Shown here: in pieces, positions 1-5,567 of the stretch
Layout of the letters: the number at the start of each line of letters is the position of its first letter
Position numbering within the stretch: position 1 is the stretch's first letter
NCBI GenBank assembly: GCA_021795795.1
Contig: JAJYPA010000446.1
Location: 1-6,919 of the forward strand
Source of the DNA: Pseudomonadota bacterium
GTDB lineage: Bacteria > Pseudomonadota > Gammaproteobacteria > Halothiobacillales > Halothiobacillaceae
Length of the DNA stretch: 6,919 bases
Direction: 5' to 3'
Program-made: the position numbers and the translations under genes
Notes under the pieces: model-generated
Told to the model about the DNA's origin: nothing
The model's database searches: none
Seen by the model: only the letters and a program-made list of their open reading frames with translations

Positions 1-119
1 CCAAGAATATCCGCGCGGTGCAACTCCTACTGGGGCACACCAAGCTGGAAAGCACGGTCCGTTATTTGGGGATAGAAGTCGATGATGCTCTGGAATTGGC
101 GGAGCAGACTGAAGTGTAG
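1..119 (+). CDS. Tyrosine recombinase/integrase, C-terminal end (partial)
   Basis: The frame beginning at base 3 is open from the window edge to a TAG at 117-119 and gives 38 residues. They contain LLLGHTKLESTVRYLGIEVD, the final catalytic block of phage-type integrases. His12 of the fragment matches the box II His of the LLGH motif, and Tyr21, nine residues later, matches the DNA-attacking tyrosine, the same His-Tyr spacing as in XerC/XerD. A short acidic tail follows (DDALELAEQTEV). The enzyme would cut and rejoin DNA at attachment or resolution sites, integrating or excising an element in the cytoplasm. The rest of the catalytic domain (Arg-Lys-HxxR) and the N-terminal core-binding domain lie upstream of the window. 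It is the first gene of this accessory stretch, which supports a mobile island or plasmid setting. Family assignment is firm; the specific integrase type is not. Confidence 0.88.
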   Translation, partial: KNIRAVQLLLGHTKLESTVRYLGIEVDDALELAEQTEV

Positions 120-224
120 CTTGGTTCCATTGACATTGAGATCATGACCACCCTGGGGGCTGTTTGTCGAGGAGGCAATACGGGTACATACTTCTTACAG
201 AAAGCCGATACCGCAGAGGTACTG

Positions 225-578
225 ATGAAACTCCCCGGCTGGGAACACGCATATATAGACGATCAAAAGCTGGTCAGTTACTGTCTGAATCCTGAGCATC
301 CAGAAGGTCGACACAAGGCGCGCGTCTTTTACTCTACCCTGGGCTTAAGGCAAAGTGATTGGCCGCTCCTCAAAGAGGCTCTGATATATGCAGTAGAGCA
401 TGAGACCGTTGAGGTGGCTGGAGGGAAAAATTATGGCACGATGTACTTGTTAGATTTTGTGATGTGTCATGGCGATAAGTCGGCCATGGTGCGGTCTGTT
501 TGGATCGTGCGGCAACTGGAGGATTTTCCTCGTTTAGTCAGTTGCTATGTGCACAAGTCGGCACTCGGAGGTGATTGA
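225..578 (+). CDS. DUF6883-family small protein
   Basis: The 117-residue product resembles the DUF6883 family by recall. It opens with MKLPGWEHAYIDDQKL, then YCLNPEHPEGRHKARVF at residues 19-35, a motif typical of the family, and ends with VRSVWIV (89-95) and PRLVSCY (102-108). These look like a small alpha/beta fold. I chose the ATG at 225 over the in-frame ATG at 144 because family members begin at MKLP, and because AGAGGT at 215-220 is a good ribosome binding site four bases upstream, whereas 144 has only a weak one. No signal peptide or membrane segment is seen, so it is probably cytosolic. Its stop overlaps the start of the DUF4926 gene (TGATG), so the two are almost certainly co-translated. 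Biochemical function is unknown. A toxin-like role in a two-gene module is inference from small size, overlap and mobile context. Confidence 0.8.
   Translation: MKLPGWEHAYIDDQKLVSYCLNPEHPEGRHKARVFYSTLGLRQSDWPLLKEALIYAVEHETVEVAGGKNYGTMYLLDFVMCHGDKSAMVRSVWIVRQLEDFPRLVSCYVHKSALGGD
567..575 (+). promoter_or_regulatory. Strong Shine-Dalgarno for the DUF4926 gene
   Basis: GGAGGTGAT at 567-575 is complementary over nine bases to the usual 3' end of bacterial 16S rRNA. It lies inside the last codons of the DUF6883 gene and, counting from the GGAGG core, at close to ideal spacing from the ATG at 578. It settles that start over the TTG at 575 and suggests the second protein is translated strongly, perhaps more than the first. 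Confidence 0.75.
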
Positions 579-787
579 TGAAAGTTCTGGATGTGGTGGC
601 GCTGGTGAGGGAAGATACCCACAATGGGCTGCACCGTGGGCAGGTAGGCACCATTGTCGAAACGATTGCGCCGGGGCAATACTTGGTGGAATTTGCCAAT
701 CTCAATGGGGAGGCTTACGCCTTTTTGGCTCTTTCAGAACACGATTTATTGAGATTGCATCACCAGCCGGCACTCAAAGTCGCCTGA
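578..787 (+). CDS. DUF4926-family small protein
   Basis: The 69-residue product fits the DUF4926 family: MKVLDVVALV, then GLHRGQVGTIVE (residues 18-29), APGQYLVEF (31-39) and an AYAFLAL segment (47-53). The GLxxGxVGTIVE pattern followed by short strands suggests a small SH3/KOW-like beta barrel. The start is fixed by the GGAGGTGAT ribosome binding site and by the one-base overlap with the preceding stop codon (TGATG). No membrane or export signal is visible. The obligate-looking overlap with the DUF6883 gene implies a joint function. If the pair is a toxin-antitoxin or effector-immunity module, the stronger ribosome binding site here would suit the protective partner, but that is inference. 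The molecular function of the family is not established to my knowledge. Confidence 0.8.
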   Translation: MKVLDVVALVREDTHNGLHRGQVGTIVETIAPGQYLVEFANLNGEAYAFLALSEHDLLRLHHQPALKVA

Positions 788-815
788 AAACAGTCATTAC
801 TCATGGAGTCGGTAT

Positions 816-1148
816 ATGCGTCTTCTTATGATCAAACAGGCTGATTTGCCAAAAGCAATCGGACTCATTGATGGATGTTGGATTGCCAGGCTGGCTACCG
901 GCATCAGCGATTTGAGAGGCTGCAAACAATGGGATTGGGTGGGGGCGTTTACCGCCAGCAAGCCGCAAGACACGTCGGCTGACTGGTGCGCCATCTCTGA
1001 ACAATATGTAGATCATACGCTGCTGTCGCTTGACCACATTTGGGCAGAATGCCCGATGGGCTCTGATGGAATGCCTATCCCACCACTTCTGGAGTCTGTG
1101 CCAGATTTCAATGACATCATGGATACTTCAGGGTGTGGGCACGAATAG
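816..1148 (+). CDS. Hypothetical protein, unrecognised
   Basis: This open frame codes for 110 residues starting MRLLMIKQADLPKAIGLIDG and ending SGCGHE. I do not recognise it. It is rich in Trp, Asp and Cys, with no low-complexity stretch, no signal peptide and no transmembrane segment. A GGAG at 805-808 lies seven bases before the ATG at 816; an in-frame ATG at 828 is an alternative. It lies 28 bases after the DUF4926 stop on the same strand, so it could be a third gene of that transcript. Against it, open frames of similar size run on the opposite strand over the same bases, so it may be non-coding or a fragment. A homology search with this protein would decide. Confidence 0.4.
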   Translation: MRLLMIKQADLPKAIGLIDGCWIARLATGISDLRGCKQWDWVGAFTASKPQDTSADWCAISEQYVDHTLLSLDHIWAECPMGSDGMPIPPLLESVPDFNDIMDTSGCGHE

Positions 1149-1389
1149 ACTGATCGGATTAGCGCAATAGCTTGAGGACCCTGGAAACATATTCTCAATG
1201 GATCCTTTGCAGCGAAAGGAGTCATTCGCATGCTTGGGATAGACACGCGGAAATACCTTTTCTGGTCATGGAATTCTGGACGGGAAAACGGCCAATGATG
1301 CGACCCAAAGCGGGGTGTAGGTGCTCATGTTTATCGGTGTCCGAGAAATCTTCGATTGTTGGCTCATGTAATTTTACCGTACTTTGAAA
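1149..1389. other. No confident gene; short ORF and possible gene remnant
   Basis: No complete gene is evident here. An ATG at 1230 is preceded by AAAGGAG (1215-1221) at good spacing, but it opens only a 22-codon frame ending in TGA at 1296-1298 (product starts MLGIDTRKYLFWSW). The same frame continues past the stop to 1409 and includes HVYRCPRNLRLLAHVILPYF, which faintly recalls the C-terminal part of LAGLIDADG endonucleases (a basic YRV-like strand, then a VIPFFE-like helix). The likeness is weak and may be chance. The composition turns AT-rich from about 1366, close to the 3' end of the DUF2971 gene. Confidence 0.3.
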
Positions 1390-2199
1390 TTATCTATATC
1401 CACAATTGAACTTGCCGATTCTGTTACAGTTTAACAGTCCAAATGAAAACATTACATACTTGTTTCTTTCGTCGCACTTTGGTCCAAGCCATATTTCTGG
1501 TATTAAAAGAGGTGGATTTTTATAATCATCTTCAGTGTCGCATAATTGATATTCAACATATGGGACTATTACATCATAAAAGACCCTTTTGTTAGTTTTT
1601 TCTTTTGGCACACATATAATCAGCCTCGACTCTTTCTCCTCTGAAAAGTTAAAATTTTTCAGTCTTGCGAGTTGTATATATATAGAATCAATAGCGCTTT
1701 GTATAGATGGTAATCGTGCCTCACTGAAAATATTAAAATCGCTTAAGTTCTTTTGGTACCTATCAATGAAGCTTATAAGCTCATTTATCTCTTCTTTTTT
1801 TTGCATTATCAGGTTTAGTATGAATTCTTCGTGATCCTCGTATATGCAATCGACAAATTCTGAATTGTACCCAGCTCTCTTATTAGCAATAAACGTTTTT
1901 TGGAAACCAAGGCACAAACCTTTTCCGTCGTTAGCATATGCTCGCCACTGACTGAGAATATCATGAGATTTAGAAAGGCAAAAAGCACAATAGCTACGAC
2001 TAAAAATAGTTTGTTGCAATATTAAATTAATGTCAACCCCATACTCTTTCTTTATTAAGCCGTTAAAAATATCTTTCGACTTAGTAAGTTCGTTACTATC
2101 ATTCAAATATAAGATGTCACTAGCCCATATTTTTCCTGATTGCAATATACCGCTTGCCCCATGTACGCTTGTATAATGATAGATTATATCTGAATCCAT
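1390..2199 (-). CDS. DUF2971-family protein
   Basis: The 269-residue product carries the hallmarks of DUF2971. These are YHYTS at residues 7-11 followed by GILQSGKIWAS and the YLND motif (31-34); an AFCLSKSHDILSQWRAYAND block (72-91) running into GKGLCLGF (92-99); FSEEKESRLI (185-194), equivalent to the family's Fx.E.EwRli; and PEIWLGPKC (234-242). Length is normal and the frame is intact. There is no signal peptide or membrane segment. The His-Tyr-Thr-Ser opening recalls ADP-ribosyltransferase-type folds such as DarT, but that is inference, and the activity of DUF2971 is not established. The ribosome binding site is modest (AAGAAGA directly before the ATG). AGTATA at 2224-2229, read on the minus strand as TATACT, is a plausible -10 box about 24 bases upstream, but no good -35 is seen. 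The gene is strikingly AT-rich against both flanks, which points to recent horizontal transfer. It reads opposite to its neighbours and appears monocistronic. Confidence 0.85.
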   Translation of the reverse strand: MDSDIIYHYTSVHGASGILQSGKIWASDILYLNDSNELTKSKDIFNGLIKKEYGVDINLILQQTIFSRSYCAFCLSKSHDILSQWRAYANDGKGLCLGFQKTFIANKRAGYNSEFVDCIYEDHEEFILNLIMQKKEEINELISFIDRYQKNLSDFNIFSEARLPSIQSAIDSIYIQLARLKNFNFSEEKESRLIICVPKEKTNKRVFYDVIVPYVEYQLCDTEDDYKNPPLLIPEIWLGPKCDERNKYVMFSFGLLNCNRIGKFNCGYR

Positions 2200-2434
2200 A
2201 TCTTCTTTTGAGCATCCCTTTGTAGTATAACTTTCTTCGGCAACATAACCCGAACAAGGTGATCGGACTAAGAGTTAAAAAGAATTTAAATGTTCTGCTG
2301 AAGATATTCTCCAGCGATGCATGACCTGATTCTGCTGAATGCTCTCGCAGCCCAGTGCATGTCATTATAGACAAAACGATATGACTGATCATTCGCGCAT
2401 CTGCCAATTGTCCAGGCTGTCGTGTCGTCGCCAT
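2120..2434 (-). CDS. Small hypothetical ORF with strong RBS, possibly truncated
   Basis: On the minus strand an ATG at 2434 is preceded by AGGAGAG (2441-2447 in + coordinates) six bases away, the best ribosome binding site in this stretch. The frame begins MATTRQPGQLADARMISHIV and runs to 2120, overlapping the 5' end of the DUF2971 gene by 80 bases in another frame. The first part (to about residue 48) lies in DNA of ordinary composition. The remainder lies in the AT-rich block and looks like chance coding (many Phe, Leu, Lys, Arg and Tyr). My reading is that a real gene began at 2434 and lost its 3' portion when the AT-rich segment joined near 2290. I do not recognise the product. A competing frame over the same bases contains NDQSYRFVYNDMHWAARAFS, so a frameshift is also possible. 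Confidence 0.28.
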   Translation of the reverse strand: MATTRQPGQLADARMISHIVLSIMTCTGLREHSAESGHASLENIFSRTFKFFLTLSPITLFGLCCRRKLYYKGMLKRRYGFRYNLSLYKRTWGKRYIAIRKNMG

Positions 2435-2766
2435 GGTAATCTCTCCTGCTGGCACATGCTGTGCTGGGAAAAGTGTAGTGCAATTCAGTAGGCCATGCTA
2501 TTCATTATGCGATCAGGCAAGTCAATGTCCGCTATCAGTCTGATACCGCCTTGGCCAGCACCTACCCTGAATCTACCGCGTTCCTTTATCGGTCGGCAAG
2601 CATCGTCGCTATGTGCTTCGTTTCCTCCATCGTAGATTCCTTGCGTGTACCCTTGTCCGCTGTGCGCCACCTGATAGATTTTGGGCAGGTGAGGGGATCG
2701 TCGGTTGGCGGGTCCAGTGGCAAGGTGCCCTGCCAAGCCATGCAAGACTGTCCATACTGGTGTTGT
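2435..2766. other. Region without a confident gene
   Basis: About 330 bases between the candidate ORF starting at 2434 and the higBA promoter. Open frames exist on both strands. On the minus strand one spans 2745-2485 and ends RFRVGAGQGGIRLIADIDLP and a short tail; on the plus strand one spans 2551-2805. None has a convincing start or ribosome binding site and I recognise none of them. The minus-strand frame reads as the more protein-like and could be the 3' end of a degraded gene. No tRNA, hairpin terminator or repeat array was seen. Confidence 0.35.
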
Positions 2767-2795
2767 TTGACGTTAGTATCCCATCTCGTTATTAT
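2767..2795 (+). promoter_or_regulatory. Sigma-70-type promoter of higBA
   Basis: TTGACG at 2767-2772 (-35, five of six consensus bases) and TATTAT at 2790-2795 (-10, five of six) are separated by exactly 17 bases. Transcription is expected about seven bases after the -10, at about 2802, which is the A of the higB ATG. No ribosome binding site precedes that ATG, consistent with a leaderless or nearly leaderless message. No clear inverted-repeat operator for HigA was found around it. Confidence 0.65.
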
Positions 2796-2801
2796 GTCTC
2801 T

Positions 2802-3086
2802 ATGATCCAAAGTTTTGCCGACAAGCGCACGGCCGCCACTTTCCTAGGCCTTCGGGTGCGCAGCCTCAGCATAGATCTGCTGCGAGTAGCTCGACGCAAG
2901 CTCGCACAGTTGCACCAGGCTGGACGCGTAGAGGATCTGGCTGTCCCACCGGGAAACCGCCTGGAAAAGCTCTCTGGGGATCGCCACGGCCAATGGAGCA
3001 TCCGGATCAATGACCAATGGCGGATTTGTTTCGTGTGGCACGACGGCCACGCTTGGGACGTAGAAATCGTGGACTATCACGGATGA
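2802..3086 (+). CDS. higB: HigB-type mRNA interferase toxin (RelE/ParE superfamily)
   Basis: The 94-residue product matches the HigB-1 group of the RelE/ParE fold. It begins MIQSF, has a long basic helical region (residues 20-40), then RLEKLSGDRHGQWSIRINDQ (53-72) with WRICF following (73-77), and closes with VEIVDYHG. The WSIRIN..WR strand pair and the terminal DYH are typical of the family, and Arg68, Arg74 and His93 are candidate active-site residues. In this family the toxin cleaves mRNA on the translating ribosome and halts growth. Toxin-first order, with the antitoxin ten bases downstream, is the normal hig arrangement. The open frame extends upstream to 2613, but homology starts at 2802 and the promoter lies just before it, so 2802 is the start. 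Length is normal and the gene looks intact. Confidence 0.9.
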   Translation: MIQSFADKRTAATFLGLRVRSLSIDLLRVARRKLAQLHQAGRVEDLAVPPGNRLEKLSGDRHGQWSIRINDQWRICFVWHDGHAWDVEIVDYHG

Positions 3087-3096
3087 TTGGGGGTAA

Positions 3097-3459
3097 ATGA
3101 TGAGTATTCGCATGGATGAGCTGGGACAAATGGATCTTTCTGACGTTGCCGATACCAGTACCGGGCGAGATGCACCCATTCATCCCGGGGAGATTCTGCT
3201 AGAAGACTTCCTCAAGCCCATGGGGATCACCCAATATCGCCTGGCCAAGGCTATCGGCGTTCCACAGCGTCGTATCAGCGAAATTGTTCAGGGAAAACGA
3301 GCCGTCACATCCGATACCGCTCTGCGGCTATCGAGATTCTTCGGAATGAGCGAGACGTTTTGGGTGGGGCTTCAGACCGACTACGACCTCGCAGTAACGC
3401 GCCAAGCGATGCAAGGGCTTCTCGAGAAAATCCAACGCTACGACTTTCATGCTGCATAG
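3097..3459 (+). CDS. higA: HigA-type antitoxin (helix-turn-helix)
   Basis: The 120-residue product is a HigA-family antitoxin. After a variable, acidic N-terminal stretch (residues 1-26) it reads PIHPGEILLEDFLKPMGITQ (27-46), then an HTH with LAKAIGVPQRRISEIVQGKR (49-68), followed by TADTALRLARYFG-like residues (TSDTALRLSRFFGMSETFW, 71-89) and LQTDYDLAVTR. These are hallmark features of the HTH_3/HigA group. It should bind and neutralise HigB and repress the shared promoter as a dimer. GGGGG at 3089-3093 is a ribosome binding site close to the ATG at 3097. The ATG at 3100 or 3112 could be used instead, shortening the unusually long N-terminal extension, which is roughly 15-20 residues longer than many HigA proteins. 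It pairs with the higB gene just upstream. Confidence 0.92.
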   Translation: MMSIRMDELGQMDLSDVADTSTGRDAPIHPGEILLEDFLKPMGITQYRLAKAIGVPQRRISEIVQGKRAVTSDTALRLSRFFGMSETFWVGLQTDYDLAVTRQAMQGLLEKIQRYDFHAA

Positions 3460-3522
3460 ATGGAGATTTTTTTCGTGGGTGGGTGACGACGCACAATGCA
3501 CGCATTTGATACAATCAATGGG

Positions 3523-3541
3523 CGCTAACGCAGCGTAAGCG
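3523..3541. repeat. 19-bp imperfect palindrome between convergent genes
   Basis: The sequence CGCTAACGCAGCGTAAGCG is self-complementary in its four outer and four inner bases on each side of a central A (arms CGCT-A-ACGC and GCGT-A-AGCG). It lies between the end of higA and the end of the convergent MFS gene. It could form a GC-rich hairpin that ends transcription from either side, or be a protein-binding site. No T-run follows on either strand, so it is not a classical intrinsic terminator. A weaker 5-bp stem (3555-3569) follows it. Confidence 0.5.
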
Positions 3542-3580
3542 GCCGTCTGACCAACCCAATGTGCTTGGGGTCCATGTGGA

Positions 3581-4813
3581 TTATCGAGTCCGATTAGTTT
3601 TAGCATGCCAGGAACTTCGATTGGGATACAGTAGGATCACCATACATGCCGCGGCATATAGCGCGGCTACGAAGAACCACATAACGCTGTATCCCCACAA
3701 ATCCACTATGAATCCGAACAGAGGTAGCCACAGGGCAACGGCCAAGCCAGATACCGAACTCAGTAATCCCATGGCTCGCCCTTTCTGTTCCCGAGTTACC
3801 AACTCCGCTGCCCACTGAAAAGGAAGTGCATTATACCCAACAATTCCAACTCCGAGAATAAACGCAAAAATTAACACCATCAATAGATCCGGATGTAACG
3901 GCAAGGATGAAAATATCAACATAGACAAGGAGCCGGTTAACGTAATAAAAATAAAGAGCGCCTTCAGTGATAAATACCGCCCGACCAAAAATCCTACTAT
4001 TATGCGGGCCGCAAAGCCTCCAGACAAAAAGAGAACCATCACGGCTCCGCCTACCCACATAGCATGGATACCCAGTTTTTCAAGATAGAGAAGGCCGAAG
4101 ACCAGCACTGAAAACTGCCCCGCACCTAGGAGAAAAACCACCAAACCAATGGGTAAAAGTGTTCGTAAGAACGAAGGATGTGCAAGGCACTTCTGGCTAG
4201 CATGAACTGGATGATCGGGCAGCTGCCATAGCGCCAGAGTTAGCAGCACTGTTAGTAGAAATATCAGAAATCCAAGCCCACCAATTACAGTGAAAAGTCC
4301 CACCGCGATGAGCATAGGAAACAGGGCACCGGCCATGATCCCGCCAAGTGGGATAACACCTTGGCGAAAACCCAAAAGCACGCCAGCATATTGGGGCGGA
4401 AAATCGTGGCTAATGGCATAAAGGCCCACTACGGAAAAAATTGGCAGCACCATCCCTAAGAATAGCATGGAGAGCAGCAAATCCGGATAGTGGTTAACCA
4501 TGCCACCTGCGATAGCAAACAGAATCAGCGTCGAGAATAGCCCGATCCACGCGATGCGACGACCACCGAACCGATCTAGGCCCACGCCGATTGCCAACCC
4601 ACCCAAAACGCTCCCAAATGCCTTGGCCGAGATCAATGTACTCATTTGCAAGACATTCAGGTGGTAAGTAAGCGCGAAAGCAGGCGCCAGTATTGCCATC
4701 CCCTGCAGGTAAAAAGCGGAGAATACTTGAACGCTCAAAAGTAAGAGTAAAGCCAACCATTGTTTTCTGGCCAGATGCAACCGCACTTTCAAACTACAAA
4801 GCTTATCGTCCAC
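3581..4813 (-). CDS. Major facilitator superfamily (MFS) transporter
   Basis: The 410-residue product has about twelve hydrophobic segments, beginning near residues 18-38 and ending near 377-396, with a hydrophilic central loop (about 198-218), the usual 6+6 MFS plan. Motif A lies between helices 2 and 3 as GVGLDRFGGRR (76-86), with the conserved Asp80 and Arg85. Other family-like segments are GVLLGFRQG (144-152) in the helix 4-5 region and GRAMGLLSS (345-353). It is an inner-membrane secondary transporter; the substrate cannot be told from sequence. It starts with GTG at 4813, eleven bases inside the upstream M23 gene, and has no clear ribosome binding site of its own, so translation is probably coupled. 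It converges on higBA. Full length, intact. Confidence 0.88.
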   Translation of the reverse strand: MDDKLCSLKVRLHLARKQWLALLLLLSVQVFSAFYLQGMAILAPAFALTYHLNVLQMSTLISAKAFGSVLGGLAIGVGLDRFGGRRIAWIGLFSTLILFAIAGGMVNHYPDLLLSMLFLGMVLPIFSVVGLYAISHDFPPQYAGVLLGFRQGVIPLGGIMAGALFPMLIAVGLFTVIGGLGFLIFLLTVLLTLALWQLPDHPVHASQKCLAHPSFLRTLLPIGLVVFLLGAGQFSVLVFGLLYLEKLGIHAMWVGGAVMVLFLSGGFAARIIVGFLVGRYLSLKALFIFITLTGSLSMLIFSSLPLHPDLLMVLIFAFILGVGIVGYNALPFQWAAELVTREQKGRAMGLLSSVSGLAVALWLPLFGFIVDLWGYSVMWFFVAALYAAACMVILLYPNRSSWHAKTNRTR

Positions 4814-5567
4814 GAAACGGCAAGGTTAACCGAGGAAGAGGACATCCTCCTGAATCAAATGATAGATATTGCGGCAACATTCGATAAGCATATGCCGCAA
4901 AATTACCCCACATGATGGGATGCTTCTCTGCTGCTTGTTTCAGGACCACTGAAGTAGATTGCCACCGCCACGAAAACTGATAGTCCCAATTCGTATCTTC
5001 TGCTAGCGGGCTCCGTGGCGCGTTGCGATCAATCCAAAATCCATCATCATCCATGTTCTCCCCCTCTCCATAAGGGTCCACGGGTAACCCATTCAACCAC
5101 ACCGTAATATGTACGTGCGCGGGGAGCCACCATTTTGCAAGTTTCATGACACCACTCACACCAGAATAAGCAACAATATCTCCTCGATCAACCCACTGAC
5201 CAATTGATCGTGTGACAGCAGAGCAATGGCGATAACTTATGGCAAGTCCATTTCCGTGGTCGACGAAAATACTTAGGCCGCCTCTCAGATCTCTATGAAT
5301 ACGTGTCACCAAGCCTCTTGCCATCGCCAAGATTGGCGTCTTTGGTGACAAACAGAAATCCGTACCAGAGTGTCCGGGATAAGACTGCTGTCCGCCCTGC
5401 CAGTCTAGTGCATTTTGGAAACGCCCCCACTCAGAAAACCTATGAACCTCGCGGAGATAACAGTGACGATCAAAATAGGCTAAAACATAGCCTTCTTTTA
5501 TGTCCATCAAGGGAATATGCCGCCCTACTCCAAACGATACTTTATGCCAATACCATCTTAACTTCAC
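4803..5567 (-). CDS. M23-family (LytM-like) metallopeptidase, no signal peptide seen
   Basis: The 254-residue product contains an M23/LytM core. GHSGTDF (65-71) supplies zinc ligands His66 and Asp70, SYRH (111-114) matches the active-site His region, and HVHI (151-154) supplies the HxH pair (His153 ligand, His151 catalytic). Between them, VDHGNGLAI and GQWVDRGDIVAYSGVSG are the standard strand-turn motifs. Such enzymes normally cut peptide cross-links of peptidoglycan. The N-terminus (MKLRWYWHKVSFGVGRHI...) lacks an obvious signal peptide or membrane anchor, which is odd for a cell-wall enzyme. The C-terminal 90 residues, rich in Trp and aromatic residues, are not recognised. The start is a GTG at 5567 with GGGG six bases upstream; the ATG at residue 21 is an alternative. 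Its 3' end overlaps the MFS gene by eleven bases, so both form an operon. Confidence 0.85.
   Translation of the reverse strand: MKLRWYWHKVSFGVGRHIPLMDIKEGYVLAYFDRHCYLREVHRFSEWGRFQNALDWQGGQQSYPGHSGTDFCLSPKTPILAMARGLVTRIHRDLRGGLSIFVDHGNGLAISYRHCSAVTRSIGQWVDRGDIVAYSGVSGVMKLAKWWLPAHVHITVWLNGLPVDPYGEGENMDDDGFWIDRNAPRSPLAEDTNWDYQFSWRWQSTSVVLKQAAEKHPIMWGNFAAYAYRMLPQYLSFDSGGCPLPRLTLPFRGR

Noticed and set aside
144..224. N-terminal extension of the DUF6883 protein from the ATG at 144
   Set aside because: Family members begin at the MKLP segment and the ATG at 225 has a better ribosome binding site, while the ATG at 144 has almost none.
1151..2270. Imperfect direct repeat TGATCGGATTA (1151) and TGATCGGACTA (2260) flanking the DUF2971 gene
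   Set aside because: Eleven bases with one mismatch is expected by chance, and the copies do not coincide with the composition borders.
2613..2801. Upstream extension of the HigB frame
   Set aside because: HigB similarity starts at 2802, the extension has no family features, and the higBA promoter lies inside it.
3449..3473. T-run of seven after higA as an intrinsic terminator
   Set aside because: The only nearby inverted repeat (ATGCTGCAT, 3449-3457) is far too small and is separated from the T-run by nine bases.
3328..3606. 92-codon minus-strand frame antisense to the end of higA
   Set aside because: It overlaps the well-supported antitoxin gene, has no recognisable motif and lacks a ribosome binding site.
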